Source: Leptodactylus fallax
Taxonomy: Eukaryota; Chordata; Amphibia; Anura; Leptodactylidae
Direction of reading: 5' to 3'
NCBI GenBank assembly: GCA_947044405.1
Contig: CAMRHE010000508.1
Coordinates: forward strand, 884,001 to 948,000
DNA: 64,000 bases
This document shows positions 1-13,014 of the stretch, piece by piece. The notes beneath the pieces are model-generated. The model worked only from the letters and a program-made list of their open reading frames with translations. It was not told the origin of the DNA and ran no database searches. How positions within the stretch are numbered: position 1 is the first letter of the stretch; every line of letters begins with the position of its first letter. The position numbers and the translations under genes are program-made.

Positions 1-211
1 TCTACAAGATTAGGACTCTGCTCCCCTGAAATACTCTGCACTGCTAAGGAACCTGCACAGTATATCATACTCCAACAGTCAATGACTGTCTATAAGAAGT
101 GCTCTTTGTGTTTCCTTTCAGGTTTCTTCTAAGAACCTCAAGTCAGACTTGGTGACACTTTCTCGCTGTTCAGCTCCGATCTCCTGTCTGCACGTTTGTC
201 ACCAATTGTCA

Positions 212-778
212 TCTGCTCTATAACCTGCAGATAGGACACTATGTACAATCTGCTCCTCCTGCTCTATAACCTGCAGATGGGACAGTATGTACAATCTGCT
301 CCTCCTGCTCTATAACCTGCAGATAGGACACTATGTACAATCTGCTCCTCCTGCTCTATAACCTGCAGATGGGACAGTATGTACAATCTGCTCCTCCTGC
401 TCTATAACCTGTAGATAGGACACTATGTACAATCTGCTCCTCCTGCTCTATAACCTGCAGATAGGACACTATGTACAATCTGCTCCTCCTGCTCTATAAC
501 CTGCAGATAGGACACTATGTACAATCTGCTCTGCTCCTCCTGCTCTATAACCTGTAGATAGGACACTATGTACAATCTGCTCCTCCTGCTCTATAACCTG
601 TAGATAGGACACTATGTACAATCTGCTCCTCCTGCACTATAACCTACAGATAGGACACCATGTACAATCTGCTCCTCCTGCTCTATAACCTGCAGATAGG
701 ACACTATGTACAATCTGCTCCTCCTGCTCTATAACCTGTAGATAGGACACTATGTACAATCTGCTCCTCCTGCTCTAT
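212..778. repeat. 46-bp satellite, block 1
   Basis: About 12 head-to-tail copies of a 46-bp unit containing CTGCAGATAGGACACTATG and a pyrimidine-rich CTGCTCCTCCTGCTC part. The spacing is read directly from successive ATGTACAATC words (241, 287 and so on). Copies differ mostly by CTGCAG/CTGTAG. The block is cut off at 778 by the Penelope-like insertion. The first ~210 bases of the window are non-repetitive flank in which I see nothing recognisable. Confidence 0.95.
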
Positions 779-840
779 GGAAGAGTGAAGAAATCAGGCG
801 ATACCTTTTAGAGGCTAACTGAGTATATTTATAAGTAAGC

Positions 841-868
841 TTTCAGGAGTGCTCGCTCCCTTCATCAG
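841..868 (-). ncRNA. candidate hammerhead ribozyme core in the Penelope 3' region
   Basis: On the minus strand CTGATGA (862-868) is followed by a short GGAG/CTCC stem with loop and then GAAA (841-844). That is the conserved hammerhead core: CUGAUGA, stem II, GAAA. Hammerhead motifs in the terminal repeats of Penelope-like elements are established knowledge. I could not place a convincing stem III with a cleavage site, so this copy may be inactive or only a partial motif. Confidence 0.45.
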
Positions 869-1080
869 ACATGGTGTGATACAATAACTGAAAATTCACA
901 GATTCTTATACACATGGTCTTCAAAGCATTTTAGAGTCCTTAAAAAAAGCCAAAACAAAATGCAATCTAAGTAGAGAAGTGATTTACAACAGGTCAAAAA
1001 ACAATCTGGAAAGTTGTGGTGCGTGACAGAGGGATCTGTTATCTGTTGGCTGTCAGGTGGTGATTTGTGTCCCTCACAGG

Positions 1081-1800
1081 TCATACATAGTGTGACATGA
1101 AGCTGGCATGAATATTAAGTCCAAATTGCAGAGTTTGAAATTTTTGCATAAACTTGTATTCTGATTCTTTCCTTTTTTCCTGCGTCTTAAAATGTCCCAT
1201 TAAAACCACAACCCGCAAATCTTCAGTAGAGTGGTTTTCTCCGGAGAAATGTGCGGCCACTGGGAGATCTGTTCTGTTGTTATTAATGCTGGATCTGTGT
1301 GAGTTCATTCGCTGACTGAGTCTCTGCCCTGTTTCCCCCACATAGAGGCCTGTGGAGGGACATTGCACACACATTATGAGGTACACCACATTGGAAGACC
1401 TGCAGGAGAATGTCCCCCTAATTCTGTGCACCTGTTGTGACTGTGGGATAGGTACACTGCCAGCGGTGTGGATGTGCTTGCAGGTCATGCACCTTTTGTG
1501 TAGGCAAGGTGAGGTGCCATTTTCAGTTGGGGCCTTCAGGGCACTCCGGACAATAATACGCCTCAGGTTTGGTGGTTGTCGAAAGGAAAGGAGAGGGGGG
1601 ACTGGAAATATGTCCTTGAGTCTGTTGTCCCTATGTAGCACAGGTTGGAGCTCCTTGGCAATCCTTCGTAGGATCTCCAGCTGTGGGTTGTAGGTGACAA
1701 CTAGGGGCACTCGGGCTTCTTTCCGGGTCTCTCTATATGTGAGCAGACTGTCTCTGTTAATGGCTGCCGCTTTGTTTAATTGGTTGTCTGTTACTTTTGG
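1081..1800 (-). pseudogene. Penelope-like element C-terminus, GIY-YIG endonuclease
   Basis: About 240 codons are open on the minus strand. The first residues (MYI) come from satellite DNA, so the real protein sequence starts at about PKVTDNQLNK. The order is a linker after the lost reverse transcriptase (RVPLVVTYNPQL, LHRDNRLKDIFP), a Cys-rich segment (CLHKRCMTCKHI), then the endonuclease with GLYVGE as the GIY-YIG motif, followed by an Arg/His helix (RLSQRMNSHR), a candidate catalytic Glu in ESEYKF and a terminal GLN. In this family the domain nicks target DNA to prime reverse transcription. The frame is intact to its stop at 1081, so decay of this part is slight, but without the reverse transcriptase it is non-autonomous. 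The Penelope family assignment is from motif order; I am confident of the domain and fairly confident of the family. Confidence 0.82.
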
Positions 1801-1938
1801 TATGTACAATCTGCTCCTCCTGCTCTATATCCTGCAGATAGGACACTATGTACAATATGCTCCTCCTGCTCTATAACCTGTAGATAGGACACTATGTACA
1901 ATCTGCTCCTCCTGCTCTATAACCTGTAGATAGGACAC
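1801..1938. repeat. 46-bp satellite, block 2
   Basis: Three copies of the same 46-bp unit lie between the Penelope fragment and the Tc1-like element. The last unit ends in GGACAC, followed by the TA target dinucleotide at 1939-1940. Confidence 0.95.
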
Positions 1939-1940
1939 TA

Positions 1941-2160
1941 CAGTGCTGGCCAAAAGTATTGGCACCCCTGCAATTCTGTCAGATAATACTCAATTTCTTC
2001 CAGAAAATGATTGCAATCACAAATGCTTTGGTAATAATATCTTCATTTATTTTGCTTGCAATGAAAAAACACAAAAGAGAATGAAAAAAAAAGTCAAATC
2101 ATTGATCATTTTACACAAAACTCCAAAAATGGGCCGGACAAAAGTATTGGCACCCTCAGC
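1941..2160. repeat. left IR/DR terminal repeat of the Tc1-like element
   Basis: The outer ~107 bp match the right end almost perfectly. The inner copy of the direct repeat is at about 2137-2155. In IR/DR Tc1 elements each direct repeat is a transposase binding site. Confidence 0.9.
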
Positions 2161-3146
<986 letters not shown>

Positions 3147-3308
3147 GCTCAATTTGGTACACACAAGGACACAGGACAGAGGTTGAGTCAACTTTAATCC
3201 ATTTCAACTGGCTGCAAGTGTGATTTAGTTATTGCCACCACCTGTTATGTGCCACAGGTAAGTAACAGGTGCTGTTAATTACACAAATTAGAGAAGCATC
3301 ACCTGATT

Positions 3309-3528
3309 TTTCAAAGGGTGCCAATACTTTTGTCCACCCCCTTTTTTATGTTTGGTGTGGAATTATATCCAATTTGGCTTTTTGACAATTCTTTTTGTGG
3401 TTTTCCATTGAAGACAAATTAAATGAAGATATTATTACCAAAGCATTTGTGATTGCAATCATTTTCTGGAAGAAATTGAGTATTATCTGACAGAATTGCA
3501 GGGGTGCCAATACTTTTGGCCAGCACTG
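3309..3528. repeat. right IR/DR terminal repeat of the Tc1-like element
   Basis: Reverse complement of the left arm, with the inner direct repeat at about 3317-3336 and the outer end at 3528 followed by the TA duplication. Confidence 0.9.
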
Positions 3529-6500
3529 TATGTACAATCTGCTCCTCCTGCTCTATAACCTGCAGATAGGATACTATGTACAATCTGCTCCTCCTGCTCT
3601 ATAACCTGCAGATAGGACACTATGTACAATGTGCTCAGCTCCTCCTGCTCTATAACCTGCAGATAGGACACTATGTACAATCTGCTCCTCCTGCTCTATA
3701 ACCTGCAGATGGGACAGTATGTACAATCTGCTCCTCCTGCTCTATAACCTGTAGATAGGACACTATGTACAATCTGCTCCTACTGCTCTATAACCTGTAG
3801 ATAGGACACTATGTACAATCTGCTCCTCCTGCTCTATAACCTGTAGATAGGGCACTATGTACAATCTGCTCTATAACCTGCAGATAGGACACTATGTACA
3901 ATCTGCTCCTCCTTCTCTATAACCTGCAGATAGGACACTATGTACAATCTGATCCTCTATAACCTGTAGATAGGACACTATGTACAATCTGCTCCTCCTG
4001 CTCTATAACCTGTAGATAGGACACTATGTACAATCTGCTCCTCCTGCTCTATATCCTGTAGATAGGACACTATGTACAATCTGCTCCTCCTGCTCTATAA
4101 CCTGTAGATTGGACACTATGTACAATCTGCTCCTCCTGCTCTATAACCTATATATAGGACACTATGTACAATCTGTTCTCTATAACCTGTAGATAGGACA
4201 CTATGTACAATCTGCTCCTCCTGCTCTATAACCTGCAGATAGGACACTATGTACAATCTGCTCCTCCTGCTCTATAACCTGTAGATAGGACACTATGTAC
4301 AATGTGCTCCTCCTGCTCTATAACCTGCAGATAGGACACTATGTACAATCTGCTCCTCCTGCTCTATAACCTGCAGATAGGACACTATGTACAATCTGCT
4401 CTGCTCCTCCTGCTCTATAACCTGCAGATAGGACACTATGTACAATCTGCTCAGCTCCTCCTGCTCTATAACCTGCAGATAGGACACTATGTACAATCTG
4501 CTCCTCCTGCTCTATAACCTGTAGATAGGACACTATGTAAAATCTGCTCCGCTCCTCCTGCTCTGTAACCTGTAGATAGGGCACTATGTACAATCTGCTC
4601 CTCCTGCTCTATAACCTGTAGATAGGACACTATGTACAATCTGCTCAGCTCCTCCTGCTCTATAACCTGCAGATAGGACACTATGTACAATCTGATCCTC
4701 TATAACCTGCAGATAGGACACTATGTACAATCTGCTCCTCCTGCTCTATAACCTGTAGATAGGACACTATGTACAATCTGCTCCTCCTGCTCTATAACCT
4801 GTAGATAGGGCACTATGTACAATCTGCTCTATAACCTGTAGATAGGACACTATGTACAATCTGCTCCTCCTGCTCTATAACCTGTAGATAGGACACTGTG
4901 TACAATCTGCTCCTCCTTCTCTATAACCTGCAGATAGGACACTATGTACAATCTGATCCTATATAACCTGTAGATAGGACACTATGTACAATCTGCTCCT
5001 CCTGCTCTATAACCTGCAGATAGGACACTATGTACAATCTGCTCCTCCTGCTCTATAACCTGTAGATAGGACACTATGTACAATCTGCTCCTCCTGCTCT
5101 ATAACCTGTAGATAGGACACTATGTACAATCTGCTCCTCCTGCTCTATATCCTGTAGATAGGACACTATGTACAATCTGCTCCTCCTGCTCTATAACCTG
5201 TAGATTGGACACTATGTACAATCTGCTCCTCCTGCTCTATAACCTATATATAGGACACTATGTACAATTTTCTCTATAACCTGTAGATAGGACACTATGT
5301 ACAATCTGCTCCTCCTGCTCTATAACCTGCAGATAGGACACTATGTACAATCTGCTCCTCCTGCTCTATAACCTGTAGATAGGACACTATGTACAATGTG
5401 CTCCTCCTGCTCTATAACCTGCAGATAGGACACTATGTACAATCTGCTCCTCCTGCTCTATAACCTGCAGATAGGACATTATGTACAATCTGCTCTGCTC
5501 CTCCTGCTCTATAACCTGCAGATAGGACACTATGTACAATCTGCTCAGCTCCTCCTGCTCTATAACCTGCAGATAGGACACTATGTACAATCTGCTCCTC
5601 CTGCTCTATAACCTGTAGATAGGACACTATGTACAATCTGCTCCGCTCCTCCTGCTCTGTAACCTGTAGATAGGGCACTATGTACAATCTGCTCCTCCTG
5701 CTCTATAACCTGTAGATAGGACACTATGTACAATCTGCTCAGCTCCTCCTGCTCTATAACCTGCAGATAGGACACTATGTACAATCTGCTCCTCCGCTCT
5801 ATAACCTGCAGATAGGACACTATGTACAATCTGCTCCTCCTGCTCTATAACCTGTAGATAGGACACTATGTACAATCTGCTCCTCCTGCTCTATAACCTG
5901 TAGATAGGGCACTATGTACAATCTGCTCCTCCTGCTCTATAACCTGTAGATAGGACACTATGTACAATCTGCTCCTCCTGCTCTATAACCTGTAGATAGG
6001 ACACTATGTACAATCTGCTCCTCCTGCTCTATAACCTGTAGATAGGACACTGTGTACAATCTGCTCCTCCTTCTCTATAACCTGCAGATAGGACACTATG
6101 TACAATCTGATCCCCCCGCTATATAACCTGTAGATAGGACACTATGTACAATCTGCTCCTCCTGCTCTATAACCTGTAGATAGGACACTATGTACAATCT
6201 GCTCCTCCTGCTCTATAACCTGTAGATAGGACACTATGTACAATCTGCTCCTCCTGCTCTATATCCTGTAGATAGGACACTATGTACAATCTGCTCCTCC
6301 TGCTCTATAACCTGCAGATTGGACACTACGTACAATCTCTCTCCTCCTGCTCTATAACCTGTATATAGGACACTATGTACAATCTCCTTTCTCTATAACC
6401 TGTAGATAGGACACTATGTACAATGTGCTCTGCTCCTCCTGCTCTATAACCTGCAGATAGGACACTATGTACAATCTGCTCCTTCTGCTCTATAGCCTGT

Positions 6501-7870
6501 AGATAGGACACTATGTACAATGTGCTCCTCCTGCTCTATAACCTGTAGATAGGACACTATGTACAATCTGCTCCTCCTGCTCTATAACCTGTAGATAGGA
6601 CACTATGTACAGTCTGCTCCTCCTGCTCTATAACCTGTAGATAGGACACTATGTACAATCTGCTCTATAACCTGTAGAGGGGGGGGGTAGGACACTATGT
6701 ACAATCTGCTCTGCTCCTCCTGCTCTATAACCTGTAGATAGGACACTATGTACAATCTGCTCCTCCTGCTCTATAACCTGCAGATAGCGACACTATGTAG
6801 CAATCTGTTCCTCCTGCTCTATAACCTGTAGATAGGACACTATGTACAATCTGCTCCTCCTGCTCTATAACCTGTAGATAGGACACTATGTACAATCTGC
6901 TCCTCCTGCTCTATAACCTGCAGATAGGACACTATGTACAATCTGCTCCTCCTGCTCTATAACCTGCAGATAGGACACTATGTACAATCTGCTCTGCTCC
7001 TCCTGCTCTATAACCTGTAGATAGGACACTATGTACAATCTGCTCCTCCTGCTCTATAACCTGTAGATAGGACACTATGTACAATGTGCTCTGCTCCTCC
7101 TGCTCTATAACCTGTAGATAGGACACTATGTACAATCTGCTCCTCCTGCTCTATAACCTGTAGATAGGACACTATGTACAATCTGCTCCGCTCCTCCTGC
7201 TCTATAACCTGTAGATAGGACACTATGTACAATCTGCTCCTCCTGCTCTATAACCTGTAGATTGGACACTATGTACAATCTTCTCCTCCTGCTCTATAAC
7301 CTGTGGATAGGACACTATGTACAATCTGCTCCTCCTGCTCTATAACCTGTAGATAGGACACTATGTCACAATCTGCTCCTCCTGCCCCCCCCCCCCCGCC
7401 CGACTCCTGGATAACCTGTAGATAGGACACTATGTACAATCTGCTCCTCCTGCTCTATAACCTGTAGATAGGACACTATGTACAATCTGCTCCTCCTGGT
7501 CTATAACCTGCAGATAGGACACTATGTACAAATCTGCTCCTTCTGCTCTATAACCTGTAGATAGGACACTATGTACAATCTGCTCCTCCTGCTCTATAAC
7601 CTGCAGATAGGACACTATGTACAATCTGCTCATCCTGCTCTATAACCTGCAGATAGGACACTATGTACAATCTGCTCCTCCTGCTCTATAACCTGTAGAT
7701 AGGACACTATGTACAATCTGCTCCTCCTGCTCTATAACCTGCAGATAGGACTTTGCTATGTACCAAGCGTGCTCCTCCTGCTCTATTGAAGAACCTGTAG
7801 ATAGTGCCTCCACACTATGTACAATCCTTTACTCCGTCCTGTGTCTGCTATGAACCTACAGATAGGGCCC
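3529..7870. repeat. 46-bp satellite, main block
   Basis: About 94 copies of the 46-bp unit with point variants and short length variants (an extra CTGCT or CAGCT in the pyrimidine part, and shortened TGCTCTATAACC junctions). A block around 4293-4690 recurs at 5387-5829 with nearly the same series of variants, offset by 1094 bp, so part of the array arose by segmental duplication. The last copies (7740-7870) are increasingly degenerate. Short peptides such as YIVSYLQVIEQEE can be translated from it in several frames; they are by-products of the repeat, not genes. Confidence 0.95.
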
Positions 7871-8247
7871 CAAACACCACTAGTCGGCACAGATAGGGGC
7901 AGCCCCCGGGGCACAATCACCACCAACTTGTGCAGCCCCCTCATCACCGGTACCAGTGGCGGTACGTGGGACAGCACCAGCGCTGCGCCCTCGTGGCCAG
8001 AGACCGTGACAAGTTGCGCTGTTTGCACCCCGCAATCCCACTGCAGCGTTACCTTCCATCTGGTCACCGCAAGAGCAGCCGGGAGAATGCAGAGGTCCTG
8101 AAGAAGAAGGGTCAACACTGCAAATGTTGACTTGCTGCATTAACTCATTCTACTGTCTATAACCTGCTGTTACTCATAATATGATGCAATTCTATTTCTG
8201 TATGTGATAAAATCATCTGACAAACACACTAAAAACCAGCAGGTAGC
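7871..8247. other. GC-rich island inside the satellite
   Basis: Non-repetitive and much richer in G+C than its surroundings up to about 8110, with several CpGs. Both strands have open frames of 60-110 codons; one plus-strand frame (7930-8130) reads HRYQWRYVGQHQRCALVARD. I do not recognise any of them. From 8110 to 8247 it is ordinary AT-rich sequence. It could be a captured gene fragment or a CpG island; nothing in the sequence decides. Confidence 0.4.
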
Positions 8248-8720
8248 ACACTATGTGACAATAGGCTCTTTCTGCTCTATAACCAAAACTTTTGGACACG
8301 ATGTACAATCTGCTCTTTCTGCTCTATAACCTGCAGATAGGACACTATGTACAATCTGCTCTTTCTGCTCTATAACCTGTAGATAGGACACTATCTACAA
8401 TCTGCTCCTCCTGCTCTATAACCTGCAGATAGGACACCATGTACAATCTGCTCCTCCTGCTCTATAACCTGCAGATAGGACACTATGTACAATCTGCTCC
8501 TCCTGCTCTATAACCTGCAGATGGGACAGTATGTACAATCTGCTCCTCCTGCTCTATAACCTGCAGATAGGACACTATGTACAATCTGCTCCTCCTGCTC
8601 TATAACCTGTAGATAGGACACTATGTACAATCTGCTCTTCCTGCTCTATAACCTGCAGATAGGACACTATGTACAATCTGCTCCTCCTGCTCTATAACCT
8701 GCAGATAGGACACTATGTAC
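8248..8720. repeat. 46-bp satellite, block 4
   Basis: About 10 copies of the 46-bp unit. The first are degenerate, with CTCTTTCTGCTC in place of CTCCTCCTGCTC; the later ones are standard. The array ends abruptly at CACTATGTAC. Confidence 0.93.
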
Positions 8721-9996
8721 CATGTGACAGGTTCCATATAATTCTCATCCAGCCCTGCACTCTGACTCAGATTTGGTGACTGCCGTGCTTGCCCTGTGTC
8801 CAGCATCTTTGGTATCAGTTGGCCTTCCTGATAGTAGACCACTCATCAGCTGTCCTTGTCCAAGCACAGAGAACACCCCTCACTCACTTACATGATACAT
8901 ATATAACCTGTGATGCCACCACAATGGCCCTGCTGGCTGGGAGAGGTAATGCCAACTAGAGCCAAGGCTTCACCGGTGACACCATGCAGGGTGCACAGAT
9001 GTGCCTATAGAAGGAAGGCTTTGCAGGTGAGCCGAAGCCATGACTCAGCCTCCGACCATCATTACACAGCAGATCCTTGTTCTTGGAGAGGGTTATATTT
9101 AGATGTTCCCGAGGAGCGAAGCCTTCAGATTTATGAAGTATTGCTTGATGACAATGTATGGAATAATTGGATGGGAAGTTGTAGGTTGTATGGCCTTAAT
9201 CATACCTAATATATAGAGCTGGGCTATGTCCGGTCATTAACCCCTGTGAGGCGGAATCTACAAGTAATAGCTATACAGAATATAGGGATTTCTTGGTCTC
9301 CGACAACTTTGAGGGCAGAACGACAACTTACTCTATCAACCAAATGGTCCATTCCTAGACAACCACTATATCTACAATCATGGGCCTCCTACTCTACGGT
9401 TATTCAAAATTATTCCAGAATACTCAGTTACATCAGTTTGCTGATCCTACAAATCCTAGTGGTGGTCACATCGGTGGAGATCAAGGAGGGCATTTATGGG
9501 TTTCTATAAATTCAAGTGATTTCAATGAAGAGATGGCCATACACAAGTGGACAATCAGGATGGCTAGACATCAACTGGGGTAGGTTCTCCGAGAGTACCA
9601 TGTGGGCATAAGGAGTCTTATAGGTTCTCTCTTTAAAGAAATCTGTAGTGTCACCTGCTTGAGAGCAGCTCTCTCTCCTATAAGTCAACGTCCAGCCCTT
9701 TAACAGGCCTTGGAATATGACTAAGATGTGAACTATACCAGACACTCATCTGCAGTTCTTTCAGGGTGACGACCCCTCAGAAGTGCAAAGATGCTTGGCC
9801 GGTCTGCAAAGTCAAGTTTCATTCTCCTGTACTGCCTCCACAGGTGAAATGAAGCATTACACAATGGTTTTAATTTCTGGACAGGGCGTAGGAGATTTTG
9901 GTTCTCATTGTGAAGACCAGTTGATAGATGGGGTCGTGCACGCAGCCAGTGCTCCATGGGAAAAAGTATAAGGAGATCTAATATGAGATAGTTTCT

Positions 9997-10260
9997 GCCT
10001 TCTGGAGGAGAGCCAGTTTGTATAGTTCTTGGCTGTCCTCATAAGGCACAAGCATTCTGGCATCCTCCAGCAGGGGGCGCTTCTCCTCTTTTCAGTAGTT
10101 GAGGGTTGCACCTCTATTACCTCCTATACTAATACTAGTAGTTTGGGCCTTCTGGAGGAGGCCACTTGTAAAGTTCTTGGCTGTCCTCATAAGGCACAGA
10201 TGTCCTGGCTCCTCCAGCAGGAGGGGCCCCCCTCTTTACTAGTAGTTGGGGGCTTCCCTC
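9997..10260. repeat. two-copy direct repeat, 150-bp offset
   Basis: CCTTCTGGAGGAG and TTCTTGGCTGTCCTCATAAG occur at 9997-10060 and again at 10147-10200, followed in both cases by a CCTCCAGCAGG word. In each copy the opening CTGGAGGAG is complementary to the closing CTCCTCCAG (imperfect in copy 1), so each can form a long hairpin. It may be a duplicated small dispersed repeat. Confidence 0.7.
10067..10081 (+). promoter_or_regulatory. CTCF-like motif
   Basis: CCAGCAGGGGGCGCT fits the CTCF core (CCASYAGRGGGCRCT-type). It lies in copy 1 of the local 150-bp duplication; the matching place in copy 2 reads CCAGCAGGAGGGGCC and is a poor match. Motif match only; occupancy is unknown. Confidence 0.5.
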
Positions 10261-10830
10261 TCTTTGTCCTTGTACAATGGCGTCACAGGTCTGGCCTCTG
10301 TCGTTGTCACTGACTGTCACATTGTATCAGACACTGGCCACGTCCTATATCCTGGTCGCCGGCTCCTGTATATCTTCAGCTCCCAGTAGTGCAGCATTGA
10401 CTACAAGAGGTCTGCGAGTACTAGGAGCCAAGATAAGGACTATTTACTGCTTTCAGTAAAGATCTGGTAAGCCTTTGACTGACAACCCCGACACCTGAGG
10501 GCTCCATTAGATCGGCCATATTGAAGCCAGCTTTAGTTATGGCCGTCATTACAAGATAATTGACTATATATGGGCTCTAAAAACCTCCTCACCAGGAATT
10601 ATCCACTAAGAAGCCGGAGGATCGATATCAGCCAAGGCGGGAGATAGAGCGGAGCGATAAGTCCCATTATTACTGGATACAAGGTCTCCATCCAACAATG
10701 AATGGAAAGGCCAATTGGCTACAGTTTGGTGGCCACTATCTAGCAAATCTACACCTGCCATGACCAAACTAAGACCATTGTCAGGATTTCTACCTAATAA
10801 AAATCTCCTACAAGCCCTCATCTAGTTTAC

Positions 10831-12905
10831 TCAAGTATCCAATAGATTATACAGTATAAAGAGAGTATAAAGGCTATATAGAGAGAATAGACAGTATAAC
10901 AAGAGTATATAGAGAGTATACAGAGAGTACAGACAGTATAAAGCAGGTATATAAACAGCATAAATAGTATAAAGTGAGTATATAAAGAGTATAGACAGCA
11001 TAAAGAGTGTAAAAAGTATATAGGGATCATATACAGTATAAATAGAGCATAAAGAGAGTATAAAACAGTATAAGAGAGTATAGACAATATAAAGAGAATA
11101 TACAGAAAGTATAGACATTATAATGAACATGTAAGAGAGTGTAGACAGTATAAAGGGAGTATGTAGAGAGTATAGGCAAGTTAAAGAGAATATATACAGT
11201 ATAAAGAGCATATATTATATATAAACAGTGTAAAGATAACATATAGAGAGTACAGACCATATAAAGAGTGTGTAGAAAGATAGAGAGAATATAGATAGTA
11301 TAAAGAGAGTACAGACTGTATAAATGAAGTGTAAGAGAGTATAAGCAATATAAAGGGACATATAAAACGATAGACACGTAAAGAGAGTATAGAGAGAATA
11401 AATAGTATAAAAAGAGGGTAGAAAGTATAGAGAGAATATAGATAGTATAAAGAGAGTACAGACTGTATAAATGAAGTGTAAGAGAGTATAAGCAATATAA
11501 AGGGACTATATAAAACGTATAGACACGTAAAGAGAGTATATAGAGAGAATAAATAGTATAAAAAGAGGGTAGAATACAGTGATACAGTGAATACAGAGAT
11601 ACAGTGTCTAGACAGTATAAGAGAGAATAGACAGTATAAAGAATATACAGAGTGTGGAAAGTATATAGAGGAAATATATACTGTGCAGTATATAAGGGAA
11701 GTATAAAGAGAGTGCATACATCACATCAAGACATCATATAACAAGTATAAATAGTATATAGGGATATATATAGTATACAGAAATTAGAATTGGTATATTC
11801 AGGGTATACAGAGAGCAAAGTAATGGCAGTAAATAAGGAGTATACAGAGTGTATATAAAGAGTATACGGAGTATTAAAACCATATAGAGAGAAAATGAAA
11901 GGTATATAGGGTATACAGAGTCTATAGAGAGTAAATACAGAATATATAGAGATTATGTAAGGACTATAAATCAGATATTGAGTATATGGAGATTATATAA
12001 GGCCTATAAAGAGTAAATATAGAGAGCATAGAGAGAGTATGTAGAGTCTATAGAGAGTAAATACAAAGTGTATATAGGACTATAAAGTGTATATTGTGTA
12101 TATAGACAGTATATAGGGCTTATAGAGAGTAAATACAAATTGTATATAGGACTATTAAGCGTATATTGTGTATATAGACAGTATATAGAGTCTTTAGAGA
12201 GTATATAGGGTTTATAGAGAGTAAATACAGAGTGTATATAGGACTATAAAGCATTTATTGAGTATATGGAGATTATATAGGGTCTATAGAGAGTACATAC
12301 AGAGTATATAGAGAGTATATAGGGTCTATAGTGAATAAATACAGAGTGTATATAGGACTATAAATCGTATACTGAGTATATGGAGATTATATAGGGTCTA
12401 TAGAGAGTACATACAGAGTATATAGTGAGTATATACAGAGTGTATATAGGGTGTATATAAAGCATATACTGAGTATATAGGGTCTTTAGAGAGTGTATAA
12501 AGGACTATAAAGCATATACTGAGTATATGGAGATTATATAGGGTCTATAGAGAGTACATACAGAGTATATAGTAAGTATATACAGAGTGTATATAGGGTG
12601 TATATAAAGCATATACTGAGTATATAGAGTCTTTAGAGAGTATATATAGGACTATAAAGCATATATTGAGTATATGGAGATTATATAGGATCTGTAGAGA
12701 GTACATACAGAGTATATATAGAGTTTTTAGAAAGCATATAGTGAGTATATAGGGTCTTTAGAGGTGTATATAGGACTATAAAGCATATACTGAGTATATG
12801 GAGATTGTATAGGATCTATAGAGAGTACATGCAGAGTTATATAGAGTTTATAGAAAGCATATAGTGAGTATATAGGGTCTTTAGAGGGTGTATAGGGAGT
12901 ATTAG
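10831..12905. repeat. degenerate short-period GTATA/AGAG array
   Basis: About 2.1 kb built from diverged 10-20-bp words such as GTATAAAGAGAGTATA. In the second half longer units of roughly 50-120 bp appear (for example TATGGAGATTATATAGGGTC), so a higher order has formed on an older simple repeat. Long Leu/Tyr/Ser-rich frames on the minus strand are composition artefacts. Confidence 0.9.
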
Positions 12906-12919
12906 AGGAGAGCACTTAC

Positions 12920-13014
12920 ACGGTCCGCTCTGCGCTTCCTTCCTTCCTCCTACAGTCACTCATCTCTCCATCTTTTTTCGGGGCTCTTGTTCGGGCTCCT
13001 GTTATCATGGCCAT
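12920..13014 (-). other. candidate short coding exon ending at a splice donor
   Basis: On the minus strand an ATG at 13014 opens a frame MAMITGARTRAPKKDGEMSD that continues about 31 codons into a good donor, GT-GTAAGTG, with the intron starting at 12919. The frame closes at once within the intron, as expected for a real exon edge. The sequence is not repetitive and is GC-balanced, unlike the array that follows. No protein family is recognised, and no strong acceptor is seen upstream. It could be a chance open frame. Confidence 0.25.

Larger units (their letters stand above)
779..1800 (-). mobile_element. 5'-truncated Penelope-like retroelement
   Basis: A ~1.0-kb insertion in the 46-bp satellite, on the minus strand. 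It keeps the C-terminal endonuclease coding region (1081-1800) and the 3' untranslated/terminal-repeat part (779-1080). The reverse transcriptase is missing, so the copy is truncated at its 5' end, as is usual for target-primed retroelements. The satellite stops at CTCTAT on one side and resumes at TATGTACAATC on the other, so about 18 bases of one unit are missing at the insertion point. The 3' region contains a hammerhead-like core, a known feature of Penelope-like elements. The copy is dead. Confidence 0.8.
8721..10830. other. non-repetitive interval
   Basis: Mixed-composition single-copy sequence. Short open frames occur on both strands, but none has recognisable motifs, a plausible start context or splice sites to extend it. 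It includes a duplicated ~110-bp segment (9997-10260) and a CTCF-like motif, listed separately. Confidence 0.5.

Noticed and set aside
779..1800. Intact, mobile Penelope-like element
   Set aside because: The reverse transcriptase is absent and the 5' end is missing.
1352..1876. Plus-strand frames opposite the Penelope endonuclease
   Set aside because: Shadows of the minus-strand coding sequence.
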